From assembly GCA_916613615.1 (NCBI GenBank), contig OU744721.1:57275247-57339246 (forward strand): a stretch of DNA of 64,000 nucleotides, in the 5' to 3' direction. The translations under genes were made by a program, and so were the position numbers. Of this stretch, positions 9,519 to 19,997 are shown one piece after another. Source of the DNA: Steromphala cineraria (taxonomy: Eukaryota > Mollusca > Gastropoda > Trochida > Trochidae). Below the pieces are notes generated by a model that saw only the letters and a program-made list of their open reading frames with translations, did not search any database and was not told where the DNA came from. Within the stretch, counting starts at the first letter, position 1, and each line of letters starts with the position of its first letter.

Positions 9519-11636
9519 TTAAATTGTATTATTGAAGCAAATGGCATGCTTACGTCTATTATACATTTTTATTAATAGAGCGGCAAGAGGCTTAACAAAC
9601 CTCTCATTACGTAATAAGAATACAAACTGAGCTGTTGAGGACAACTGTGTGAATAAAGGATTGACGCAGGAAATATCCTGCCATACATTATACCTTAGAT
9701 CAGAATAAAAGTCACAATCAACAAGAAAATGTATCTCATCTTCAATTACATTGTTTCTGCAAAACTTACAAATCCTATTTTCTAAAGGCGTTTTGGGGCG
9801 GGTATACCTGCCGACTTCTATCTCCAGTGGTAATGTGCCGCAGCGCAGCTTACTCAGTACACTACGTTGAGATCTTGTTAACAAAGTAATAACATGAAAT
9901 TCTGGTGTCAAAAGTTTCTTAAATAATCTATAAGTACGTAATTTATTACCATTCTGTTGACCTTTATCGTTAAATAAATCATTGTACCAACATTGGCTAT
10001 CAAGGGACCTCATCCAAATTCTGATATAGGAAAAGTCAATTGCTGAAATATTATTTAGATTGAAAGGCAGATTAATATTATCAAAAAGTTTCATGACTGT
10101 ATTATTCCATGATTTTGGGTATTGGCCCGACCATCTAAATATCAAACTTGGTAATCTAGAACGATCCATTTTTTGAAGCCTGCTCCAAAACGACAAAATT
10201 TCGATTTTTTTATTTGTAAAAGGCAAAACCCAGCCCATCTCTCCACGTACGGCCAAATTTGGAGTTTTACAACCGACACCAAGGAAGAATCTACACGCCC
10301 GATTCTGGACAGAATTGATAATATTAAACTGCCCAGTACCCCATATTGCTGCTCCGTATGATAAAATAGGTAGAACCAAATTTTTATACAAAGTATTATA
10401 AACCTCGAAGGAAAATCCTCCGACAGCTTTAAATTTGCAAATAATACTACCAAGTGCACGACTTGCAGATTTAGCAATTTCTCTAGCTGTGAAATTTAAA
10501 TCCAAAAATTCCTGAAACCAAACCCCCAAATATTTGTAAGCATGAGAGTATTCAATATTATTACTGCCAATAATAAAATTAGATACTGAACGTTTAACAG
10601 AGAGGGGGCGATAATGGACTACCTTAGTTTTACTTATATTGACAGAGAGCTTCCATCGCTCGCACCAACGATCGACACAGTCAAGCATACATTGCAACGA
10701 CAACTCATCTGGGGCAATAAGGGCGATGTCATCAGCGTACAACAATAAACTTAGCATAGAACCATCTATATCTATACCACAGTGCAAATTATTGATATCC
10801 ATTGCAAGATCATTTACATAAATGGAAAACAAGGTTGGAGACATCACACAGCCCTGTCTTACCCCAGAATTAACACCAAATGTATCTGTGAAGCTATCGT
10901 TAACACGTACCCGAGCAAAGGTGCTTTCGTACATAGATTTAACTACATGTAGAAATCTACCCCTTATACCAAGCTGTTGCAGCTTATACCAAAGGCACTG
11001 ACGATTAACTTTATCAAACGCTTTTAAAGCATCAATAAAACATACAAACGTTGATTTCTTTTTAGTCTTCCGATTATTAATGATAGAATATAAACTATAA
11101 ATATGATCTTGAGTGCTGCGCTTAGCCCGAAAACCGTTTTGTTCTTCAACTAAAACATCATGGGTCTCTAGCCACTGACTTAGCCTGGAATTAAGGATAT
11201 CAGAGTAAATCTTACAGGGAACTGAAAGCAATGAAATACCGCGGTATCCAAGAGGGTCGCGTGGATCGCTATCCGCTTTCTTAATTGGATTGATGTAATT
11301 AATACGCCATAAATCAGGGCACGAATTATTATTAAAACAAAATGTAAACAATTTGTATAACAGTAGAATGCAAGTTTTATTCTTTAACGCCTCCGCTGGT
11401 AAACAATCGGGACCTGCAGCTTTACCACGCCGTGCACGTGCAACAGTCCGCTCGACCTCAGCTAAGGTTATCGGCGCGTCTAAATCGCCCGTGTCAACCG
11501 TTATGTCACCCGACAAGCGATTGTCAATTTTTATCTGACCCAGAAAGCGGGTGATCAAAACCGGGTGAGGAAGAATCGTCAGTAAAAAGAGAGCTGTAAT
11601 CACGTTGCCATCTATCCAAAACTGCTGACTTGTCAC
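9519..11636 (-). CDS. LINE ORF2, reverse transcriptase part
   Basis: A reverse transcriptase of a non-LTR element. The frame shows YRGISLLSVPCKIYSDIL, EEQNGFRAKRST, FIDALKAFD, NSGVRQGCVMSPTLFSIYVNDL and the catalytic LLYADDIAL. A connecting region and a C-terminal CKFC…H…C cysteine/histidine cluster follow. It copies element RNA into DNA at the nicked target. It overlaps the endonuclease frame (11524-11636) in a different reading frame, so a frameshift near 11540-11600 separates two halves of what should be one ORF2. The first part of this frame (before about KIDNRLSG) is therefore probably not native. The catalytic residues are intact, but the frameshift means this copy is probably inactive. 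Confidence 0.85.
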   Translation of the reverse strand: MTSQQFWIDGNVITALFLLTILPHPVLITRFLGQIKIDNRLSGDITVDTGDLDAPITLAEVERTVARARRGKAAGPDCLPAEALKNKTCILLLYKLFTFCFNNNSCPDLWRINYINPIKKADSDPRDPLGYRGISLLSVPCKIYSDILNSRLSQWLETHDVLVEEQNGFRAKRSTQDHIYSLYSIINNRKTKKKSTFVCFIDALKAFDKVNRQCLWYKLQQLGIRGRFLHVVKSMYESTFARVRVNDSFTDTFGVNSGVRQGCVMSPTLFSIYVNDLAMDINNLHCGIDIDGSMLSLLLYADDIALIAPDELSLQCMLDCVDRWCERWKLSVNISKTKVVHYRPLSVKRSVSNFIIGSNNIEYSHAYKYLGVWFQEFLDLNFTAREIAKSASRALGSIICKFKAVGGFSFEVYNTLYKNLVLPILSYGAAIWGTGQFNIINSVQNRACRFFLGVGCKTPNLAVRGEMGWVLPFTNKKIEILSFWSRLQKMDRSRLPSLIFRWSGQYPKSWNNTVMKLFDNINLPFNLNNISAIDFSYIRIWMRSLDSQCWYNDLFNDKGQQNGNKLRTYRLFKKLLTPEFHVITLLTRSQRSVLSKLRCGTLPLEIEVGRYTRPKTPLENRICKFCRNNVIEDEIHFLVDCDFYSDLRYNVWQDISCVNPLFTQLSSTAQFVFLLRNERFVKPLAALLIKMYNRRKHAICFNNTI

Positions 11637-13038
11637 AAGTAACTACACCGTCATTTACCACCTCCCAGGGTATAGAGCCCGCGCGTTCATTAGCAATATC
11701 GAGTTTACTGATTGATTTCCAAAAACTGCGCGAATCCTTGCCGTTATGCTCATCAACAAGACGTTGTTGTTCGGACAGCTGATACGATCGTTTATATTTA
11801 CGAAGTAATTTATCAAATAATTTTCTTTCCGAAGTATAGCGATGTTTTAAATCTTTACCGCGTATCGACGACTTACATTTCAACCAATGTCGCTCAGCTT
11901 CACACGCGCGATCCCACTGCGATTGTAGCTCCGGACACCAATACGGTTTATACATAGATTTGCTAGATTTACGCGACTTAGTCATTACTTTAGGTAACGC
12001 GATAGGATCTAGTTCAGAATACATAAAATTTACAAATTCAGAGTACGCACCATTAATATCCTTTTTAACAGACAAACTAGACTCAATACAATCTATAACT
12101 TTGATTATCTTATCGCTACAATCACTGTCAGACAAAAATGAATCAGGGACTTTGTTTTGAATATATCGTCTTTGATCAGAAGTGCAACTGTCAACATCAC
12201 TATTGTCAGTATTGTCCTCGCCGTGCACATCCACAGGTAAACATACTTCCCAGCTTAATATAGAATGGTCTGGGATACTATCAGGAACATTAGAGCCATC
12301 AATAAGAGAAGACATAGTAATTACATTAAAATCAACAAAATGGCACAATTGTTCATGGTTTGTCACAACAAAGTCGACAACAGATGCACCATTTTTCACA
12401 TATGTATAGTCCTGGGTGCCTAGGCGGCCATTTAACACACACGAGTTAGCATCAATCAAAAAGTTAATCAATAAATCACCATGTGTGTTTTCTTTTGTGT
12501 CCAACACTTCACGCTCTGGAACTGGATCCACTCCTTGGATATAGTCAGTGTTATGGCCAATACGTGCATTTAGGTCACCACAGAGGCAAAAGATGCCCTC
12601 ATTTTGATACAAGTAGAGTTTTTCCAATATGTTATTAAAAAAATGTTCAGCATCATTAACCCTAGATGAACACGACAGGGGCAAATAACATACACACAAT
12701 AAAATAACAAAAGACTTCTCATGAAGCGAAGACAACTTAAACCACATAACATCCTCCTCAGATTTATCTAAAATTGTCACATCAAAATTCTGTAGCAAAC
12801 TGTTCTTAAAGAAAGCTCCGACCCCGCCGGATCCACGCTTCGCCGCTTTGTGGATGTTTCGGCGATTATTACCGAACCAGGTATACCCTTCAAGTGAAAG
12901 TGTAGAGTTGCCCCTCAGAAACGTCTCACATACCCCGAACACGTCGAAATCAGAGTTTTTAACGACTGATTGTCTAAACTCTGAATTATTACAGTCTCTC
13001 AGTGCCCACCCACCTGTATTCCAGAAGCCGAACCGCAA
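11524..13038 (-). CDS. LINE ORF2, apurinic-like endonuclease part
   Basis: An endonuclease/exonuclease/phosphatase-fold domain that nicks target DNA. It begins FGFWNTGGWALRD and has VCETFL, the CGDLNARIG motif, DYTYVKNGASVVDFVVTN and PDHSILSWEV with the catalytic His. A basic linker leads towards the reverse transcriptase. No ATG precedes the domain: the frame runs straight back to the TAG that ends ORF1 (13045-13047), in the same reading frame, leaving only three codons between that TAG and the TTG at 13038. The downstream end is broken by the frameshift into the reverse transcriptase frame. Confidence 0.8.
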   Translation of the reverse strand: MRFGFWNTGGWALRDCNNSEFRQSVVKNSDFDVFGVCETFLRGNSTLSLEGYTWFGNNRRNIHKAAKRGSGGVGAFFKNSLLQNFDVTILDKSEEDVMWFKLSSLHEKSFVILLCVCYLPLSCSSRVNDAEHFFNNILEKLYLYQNEGIFCLCGDLNARIGHNTDYIQGVDPVPEREVLDTKENTHGDLLINFLIDANSCVLNGRLGTQDYTYVKNGASVVDFVVTNHEQLCHFVDFNVITMSSLIDGSNVPDSIPDHSILSWEVCLPVDVHGEDNTDNSDVDSCTSDQRRYIQNKVPDSFLSDSDCSDKIIKVIDCIESSLSVKKDINGAYSEFVNFMYSELDPIALPKVMTKSRKSSKSMYKPYWCPELQSQWDRACEAERHWLKCKSSIRGKDLKHRYTSERKLFDKLLRKYKRSYQLSEQQRLVDEHNGKDSRSFWKSISKLDIANERAGSIPWEVVNDGVVTCDKSAVLDRWQRDYSSLFTDDSSSPGFDHPLSGSDKN

Positions 13039-13044
13039 TCTGTC

Positions 13045-13989
13045 CTAGGCCTTAGGTTTAGAAGTAACAAGGCGTTTTCCGTGAAAGCGATATTCGGTAG
13101 CTTTTCCGATCCCTCTTAACAAAGTCTGCATATTGGATCTCTCTATCAGCTCATCCTTGGTGAGTGCACTATCGATATACACCTTCGAGAACTCTGTGCT
13201 TTTCCTCAAGTGTCTTTTATTGCTCAGAAGTTTTCTTTGTTGTTCTGGCGTTTCCATGGTAACCAAAACAATGCCTGGCTTGTTGTCCTTACGAGGTTTC
13301 CGGGTTGCACTTGTTGCACGGACGTCGGAGAGCTTCAGGCCGTCTCTGATAAGTTGGTTAATGTTATTACACAGCACTTTCGGGTCCTCGGATTCCGATT
13401 CACGTTTGGTCACCCTTAAATTACGGATAACAACACTACAGCTTGTCTCATCCACGTCTCCACCCTTCACAACTTCAGCAGCAGTCTTTTCAAATTTCGA
13501 CAACCGTTCCTTCAGTTTATCAATAGTCTCGCCATGTTTCTCCGATTCTCGTTTACACGTTGATTCAGCATGTTGAACACTGTCTCTCATTACATTCAAT
13601 TCCCGGTCTACCTCGCCTCTCAGCTGAGAAACCTCTTCTTTTACCACCTCCTTCAACTTCACAAACCACCTTGACTCTAAATCCCGTAATTGTGTAGCAA
13701 ACGACTCTTTCATGTCCTTAATAGCGCCCAAGAGTTCACAGTTCGTAGTGCTAGGTCTGTTTGTGTCAAGTTTACTCACGCTGCTTGCATGTCGAGACGT
13801 TTCGGGCTCCAAAGTCCGTATTTTCTTCGCCGCTGATGGTTGACAATGATCCAGGTCCAAAGAATTATCATTATCTGGCATATTAAGCGTCAAATTCGGT
13901 GTCGGAGCGGTCATTACCGAGTCGACATAGTCACTTGAGTCCATGAGGGTATCACACATTTTGATCAGACCGACACCAAAGTTCAACAA
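13045..13989 (-). CDS. LINE ORF1 coiled-coil RNA-binding-type protein
   Basis: The ORF1 product of the same element, up to 314 codons (a Met in MCDTLMDSS is an alternative start). The first third is acidic and low in structure. A strongly charged heptad-like stretch from about DMKESFATQLRDLE to KERLSKFEKT predicts a coiled coil for multimerisation. The rest has SCSVVIRNLRV and GIVLVTMETPEQQ, spaced like the strands of an RRM-type nucleic-acid-binding fold. In other LINEs such ORF1 proteins coat element RNA (family knowledge). The frame is open throughout and ends in TAG, directly in frame with the endonuclease region. Confidence 0.75.
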   Translation of the reverse strand: MLNFGVGLIKMCDTLMDSSDYVDSVMTAPTPNLTLNMPDNDNSLDLDHCQPSAAKKIRTLEPETSRHASSVSKLDTNRPSTTNCELLGAIKDMKESFATQLRDLESRWFVKLKEVVKEEVSQLRGEVDRELNVMRDSVQHAESTCKRESEKHGETIDKLKERLSKFEKTAAEVVKGGDVDETSCSVVIRNLRVTKRESESEDPKVLCNNINQLIRDGLKLSDVRATSATRKPRKDNKPGIVLVTMETPEQQRKLLSNKRHLRKSTEFSKVYIDSALTKDELIERSNMQTLLRGIGKATEYRFHGKRLVTSKPKA

Positions 13990-14107
13990 ATCACTATTCT
14001 TGTAATTTTTCCAACAAATAATCTCACCAAATGTCTTTGCATGGACTCTAGTGCTTATTAGAGGTGATTATTTCAATAAATCATTGATGATGGCCAAGAA
14101 AATTACC

Positions 14108-15759
14108 GATTTCGATTAGATTAGATATAAAACACTCAATGATATAAAGAATTTTAATGTGAGTAATTTGTTTATTCCTTTTTGATATTATGATTGATCT
14201 TTTATATTCTTCACAACACGGTCAACACAATTCATTTCTTATCATTTTAACTAATGATGATTAGAATTTTATTTGTGTATATGTGAAAGAATTGATTAGC
14301 AGAAATATTTTTGGAAAATACTTCAGAAGAAAACAGTTTTCAATGGTAACCTGAACAATATATTAATCAATCATATATCTGGTATTTCATACAGCATGTA
14401 CGCATCAGTGATTCGTAATCAATATTGATTTCTACAGTGATATCTAAATCTATTGAACAATATTTTCGACCTTTTACTAGCCTGGATTTAGATGATTGAT
14501 TTTTGTTAATAAATGAGAAAATAAGAAGTCAACGACAAGACTAACTGAAGAATAAGCCCATCATTTGTTTTATTTGAGAAGTTTGGCACATACAAACAGT
14601 TTCCTACTGATTACAAACCTACCAAATCATCGCGGTTTTGCTTTTTAGGATTCACTCGACAAGCCACGCCAATATTTTCTTTTCTTATGCTTTTATGATA
14701 AACAGATATGGTAATGTATTTGAACTAAAAACTATAAGCCAAATTTCAAGGATTCATCAATAAACATTGTTTTACAAGGCTGTTTTTTTTTCATTTTTCA
14801 TTTGAACTTTCCTTTCATGTGTCATTTTCTTTATATATATTAAGTTCCTGCACTTGTCTTTATTCAATAAGAGTCATTCCAATTTGTGATCATTTTCCTT
14901 CAAGAATGATTTCATATTTAAACGTAAAACATTGACATTCACAAAAGGTGAAGCGATGTCAAAAGATTGATAACATTAAACAAATTTCAACTCGGCATGC
15001 ATTAAAAATATCAGAAAAAGTGTGTATGCTTAGAAATGATTATGAATGTTAATCTATTATGACCATTGGCTATATACAAAATCTATAAATGATTTTGGGC
15101 TTAATCTTTTTAAACATGTGATGATAATGAAATACATATTCAAAGTTTATAGTTACTTATCTTTATTGTTGATTTTAATGTATCTGTGTCTAATGATAAT
15201 GAACATTGTATTGGCAAGTGGAGGGGAGAGTTTGGTAAAATGCAAGGAAATATATGGCTTGATATGTTGGCGTCAGATCAAAGAATTGATTATAATGCAA
15301 CCATGAAGGGATCTTCTTTAAGAATAAGATTGAGATGGATTCAAGTATTTCATCTCTTCGTCTGATCAACAGAATAACAGTCTTTGCATAGATGATTTCA
15401 TGAGGTAAATGGAAGAAAACCACTAACTCCAAAGATAACATAATAGTTTTTACAGGATGCTTCGATGAAACTGAAAAATTGTTTTGTTTGTCATTAATGC
15501 CATTTCTCACTTCCAAGCATTTACAGTTTTCATTTATGATAAGATACATTTGATGATGTGCCATGTATAATTGAGTGTGTTGTTCATATCAAAATGATCA
15601 TTTATAAATCTTCATGTAATATAAAATATTTCAGGTTTAGTTAATTTAACCAATGCAAAAGATGAAAAACACCTTCTTGATAAATGTGATGTTTATTATC
15701 AATCCTTAAAACGTGTTTCAATAGCACTATGTCATCAGCATTACAAATGTCTTCTTTTG
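14108..15759. other. Convergent spacer upstream of the B2 3' end
   Basis: Homologous to about 1304-2947 of the first spacer. It holds a mutated form of the spacer open frame: one base is missing in CAAGGAAATATA at about 15245, which shortens the frame (15046-15306). No convincing gene. A TTTATT (minus-strand AATAAA) near 15692 would be the B2 poly(A) signal. Confidence 0.55.
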
Positions 15760-16786
15760 TCAGCGACATCCACATTCTGTAGCAATCATGTCCACATGAT
15801 GACGCACAACAACCTCGTCATACTCAATGTACATCATACTCAGAGGTTCCAGTTTAGTGGGCACACAACAAGGAGCTGGGATCAACTTGGATCAACTGCT
15901 TGCTTCTCATCAAGGACTGCAACATGGCGTGGTTTGTAGGTTTGTGTCTGATGTCAATAGGAGAGGAACATCTGCCCTGACAGAACTTGGCATTGAATCG
16001 AGTTGGATGGATGATCCACTCTCCCCATCCGATGGTGTTTAAGTTCACTTCAAAGTCATAAAGTTGACAAGATCTTCTTTTCCCTGCTTTTCTGCCTCGT
16101 TTGTTTTCGTGCTGACGTCGGTTCTTCCGAACTGATCTTTTGCCTCGTGATTTGATTTCATCAGAAGAATATCTGTGCTGTGCTTTAAGAATGTTCTTTA
16201 TGAAATAGTGATTCTCTGTATATAAATTAAGCATGAATGTATTCCCTCTTCTGTCATTTTCCTTCACCTCAGGAAATGTTATCTTGATGGTCAAGTTACC
16301 ATGGAAACGATTTACCAAGGGAGACAAAACACGACTTATGTCAAAAACAAAATATCCTTTTTTCCTTTCAGACACTCTTCTTGTTGTGACTTGTTTCAGG
16401 GTACGACTTCCTTTCATTATAGAAATAGTCATCATGATGGGTTTTTTCATGGTTGTGTGGTCTTGTTTTCCTTTTAACCTTATGTCTGCAGTTCTGAGAT
16501 GTTCCTCTATAGAAATAACTGGGACATCAAAATGAAGATGTGGAGATTCTTCACTCAAATCCTGGATTTCTGAAGAAAATGGCACATGTTGATATGTCGC
16601 TGCTATTTCTTTGGGTTTTTTAAGTAATTTTACATTTTAAGAATTAGCAATTTTGTGTTACATTAAATTCAGAAAATATTATAAAATTACCTTTAGGTGC
16701 AAAAGTCCTGATTGTATCAGACAGTGAAAGATCAATATGATTCAGATTCCCTCTTCCTGCAGCTAGGACCAGAGAAGACCCAGTTT
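15760..16786 (-). pseudogene. Type B Nodal-like copy B2, 5'-deleted and frameshifted
   Basis: Exon 2 spans 16569-15760, which is 810 bp against 806 in intact copies. The four extra bases come from a small duplication in the plus-strand run GGATCAACTTGGATCAACTG at about 15880-15899. They shift the frame just after LQSLMRSKQ, so the CC pair and the final CGC are lost and a false tail (LIQVDPSSLLCAH) follows. Upstream, the splice donor (after 16691) and the 3' part of exon 1 survive only to about 16786, where CCCAGTTT joins sequence that belongs several hundred bases further upstream (compare 25133). The ATG, the signal peptide and the whole promoter are gone. The RGKR site and first three knot cysteines remain readable. 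Clearly non-functional as a ligand gene. Confidence 0.9.
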
Positions 16787-19700
16787 TCAAAGATAACCAT
16801 TCTTACTTGTTGCCTTTATAGAAATCTTGTGTTGAATTAAAAATAAATATGGTTTACGAGTTTCAACAGAAATTATCTCACTAGCAAAATCAGATTCAAC
16901 CAAGCAGATAAATCCCTCTAAGTGTTGTTTTGTCTCCTACTTATCACCAGTTTTACGTCAGATCACCAATCAACGAGTTTGTTTAACAGAAGAGATACTT
17001 TGATTCGAGACAGACTGATGGCTCAGGAGACAGACTAATCAAGACGAAGAGACAGACTCGTTAGTCTAAAGAGTTTGAAGTTCTATAAGTTTCTAGTTTT
17101 CTTGCTTTCAGATGACTTTGCCTGATGATGAAATTTTCCTTTTAAATTTCTAAAACGTATGCATCAAATTAAAAGTTAAATTCTCCAAAACTTAAAAACT
17201 GAATTTAACATTCAAACATACATACTTATTAAGAAGTTAAGTATAGGTGAATGGTTTCTTGTAGTTTTCCTCCAAGTTAGTTAGGAATATTATAGAAAAA
17301 GGGGAAGAAGAAGAATTTGTTTCATATGATATTACACATCATAATCCGTTATCATAGATGTGATTCAATGAATTTCATAGTCACATTGGCTAAACTATGT
17401 GGACAATAATTATCACATTTCTATCTTGACACACAATGATAAGATTTCATCATGAATAATGATGCAACTTCGTAGATATACTATTCACTTTAAAAGTGTC
17501 TTTACACACTTTAATGAGTTAATGAGTGTGTGTTAAGCACTGTCCAGACTGGTGCTGTGATGGTGAAGTTCACTGTCTGATGCTGACAATGTTGTAGGCG
17601 ACACATACCGGGTAAGTCAGACAGTTATACTTGACGTCTTGATAAACTTGTGATGAGACGTTGTTGGTGTTTGATCTTTTGACATAAGAATTGTTGTGTT
17701 TTCATGTTCATAGTTGTTTTTTATCTTTCTCTCAGTCAAATGCTCTATGTATCAACCATTTTACACATCTAATTGCTTGGTGGTTTTCTTTGATTGTTTA
17801 TGTTTGATCTTGTGAAACTAACTATTGTTATGTTTCCATGTAAAAACAGTTCATACTGGTTGTTTTTATCCTGCTCTCTTTCTAACAATGCATCTGTCAG
17901 TGTTCTTCAAACCTAGTATACTTAACTCATTTTAATGTTGATTTTTCAAATTCAATATATATCATTCAAGATTTCCAAACATTGGCTCATACAAAATAAA
18001 GAAAAAAATCAGAGCATTGAAATTATCCATCCTAGAGTAGCTACAAATATTAAAGGTGATAATTGATTGACTTTAATTGAGGCGTTGTTTATATACTATC
18101 TTGTGACGTCAACTCTTGTAGTGCTTTCTTGTGGAATATTTTGCCCCATAGCACAGCAATATAAGTTTTTGGTTCGATCATGGTTTCATTACTGAAGTCT
18201 AAACGTTTATTACAAACACTGTTTTGTTAAAGTATTTTTATTTACAACATACGGGTACGCAGTTATTTGAACAGAGTCAGTGAAGCAAATAATCACCTTG
18301 AAAATTTGTATTGTTTTCGTTAACGATCTGTTAGCAAACCAGATTAGCTATCAAGATGTTTACTTAACAAAATTGGAGTGCTGTGATTTCTAAACAGACA
18401 GATGAGTCTGGAGACAGACTCGTTCAAGTGAGGAGACAGACTCGTTGTCATGGGATTGAAGTCAAGTCCGTTTATGTAGCAATGGCTTATCTTTGAAATG
18501 CTTTTTCACAACCTTAGACTTAAACTTCAAATGCTGAAATAACATCAAAGTTAACACATTGTTCTTTTTGCTCATGATTACTTTTATACCAGTAACATTA
18601 ATGAAGTTAACTTCCATAAACAAAGTTCATGTTATCATTTTGATTTAATTTATTTCAACATGTATGAATATTTGTTTTTGATTGAATGTTGATTTATGTT
18701 ATAGCATTAGAGACAATTGAACATATGATATCAGCATTTACTGGAATAATCAGCAAATAGATCGATTCTTGAATATCGAACAATCAATGAGATTGACATG
18801 ACCAAATAGATATGATGTTCCTTCTGTCTGTTGTCTAGTCTGGAGACATTCACATGGTGCTGTCTGCCAAAGTCTTGTTCTAGACATTGTGAGTTTACTT
18901 TTGTGGTCGTTGTTGAAATTTAAGATTACTTTGCAGGTTGTTGTATTGAACGATTCAAAAGATATCATCTTATTGTTGATCTCATGACTCCAGTTCTGTT
19001 GTTTAAAGATTACGGAAAGTAACTAGTGTCTCTTAAACATATGACATTAGAATGTTCTTCAAAGTATGGGAGTTGAAAAAAGTACAAATTTTCAAATGCA
19101 GTCCTGAAACTTAAATGCAAAATCAATCTAATCACTTTCGGGAATTTGTTTAAATAGTAATAATTTGGAAATGACTATGATCACAGAATGAAATAATGTC
19201 TGCCACCACAAAGTACAAAGTTCAAAAAGGCATTGTAAAATATAATCAGATCTAGAGACATGGGTAAATCTCATAAATAAAAACAATTGTAACATATGAC
19301 GCTGAAACAAAATCTTCTTTTTTTCTTCTTCTCTCTTAACAATATAATCTATATTTCTTATAAAAGCTATATTTATTTTGAATACGCTGTTTTATGTTAC
19401 ACAACCAATGAGAAAATACAAAATAATCTACCTTAAAAACTGTATGCTTCTTACAAGTAAATCCTCATTTGAACTTCAAACCCTTCGGACTAACAAGTCT
19501 GGCTCCCGATTCATCTGTCTGTTGTGAATCAAAGCATGTCCTTCTGTTAAACAAACACGATTATTGGTGATCTTGTTGTAAACAGGTGATTAGCAGAAAA
19601 CAAAACAACCTGTCAATGTCATTTTCTGCTACGTTGATCCTCTGCATAGATGAATTATAGACAGGAATAAATAATTTGTAATCTAATAACTCACATTTTT

Positions 19701-19806
19701 TCCAATATACTAAATGAACATTTACCCCGACATTGAGCACTGTTTGCTACAATTTTAACTTGATAGAATGGTCAATTGAACAAACGGCAAATATATTTAA
19801 TCATTC
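16787..19806. promoter_or_regulatory. Divergent spacer B2/A3 with CAGAC/GTCTG modules
   Basis: It starts inside the B2 deletion junction. The B-side module survives (CAGACTCGTTAGTCTA at 17053-17068), although B2 has no promoter. The central GACAGACTCGTT repeats are at about 18398-18445. The octamer seen as GTCTAGAC in other units is changed to GTCTAGTC at about 18833-18840. The A-side module is CGGACTAACAAGTCTG (19486-19501), with one change from the common form. No gene is visible. Confidence 0.4.
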
Positions 19807-19997
19807 TTCTAAGACAACAACTCGTTATGTTGTTTGTATTGAGGATTAGCAGATTGTGATTGAACCCTGAGGCTGCTCTAACACTCTTTTATTAAGTGAT
19901 GTTGTCTAAACACACACCAGTGGTATAAAACCTCACACTGCAAGCATCACTTCATCACTTGAACTGTTTCTTCCAACACTGATTTGGACACTTCAAA
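19807..19997 (+). promoter_or_regulatory. A3 core promoter
   Basis: TATAAAA is at 19924-19930, about 68 bases before the ATG. The 20-bp box is present at 19858-19877 but with two changes (GATTGAACCCTGAGGCTGCT), the only A copy so altered. The CTAAGACAACAACTCGTTATG stretch lies at about 19809-19829. Confidence 0.65.

Larger units (their letters stand above)
9301..14107 (-). mobile_element. Nearly full-length non-LTR retrotransposon (LINE)
   Basis: An element of about 4.8 kb on the minus strand with ORF1 (13989-13045), an endonuclease region (13038-11524) and a reverse transcriptase region (11636-9519). It ends in a short 3' UTR and a (CTT)n-type tail at 9301-9320 instead of a plain poly(A). 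The 5' limit near 14107 is set by where array homology resumes. No short target-site duplication is seen: both sides are flanked by copies of the same ~570-bp array segment, so rearrangement accompanied or followed insertion. The coding region is more GC-rich than the surrounding array. The clade is uncertain; a CR1/L2/Jockey-type relative is possible. Confidence 0.85.

Noticed and set aside
11353..13576. Plus-strand frames within the large LINE
   Set aside because: They are shadows of the minus-strand endonuclease, reverse transcriptase and ORF1 frames.
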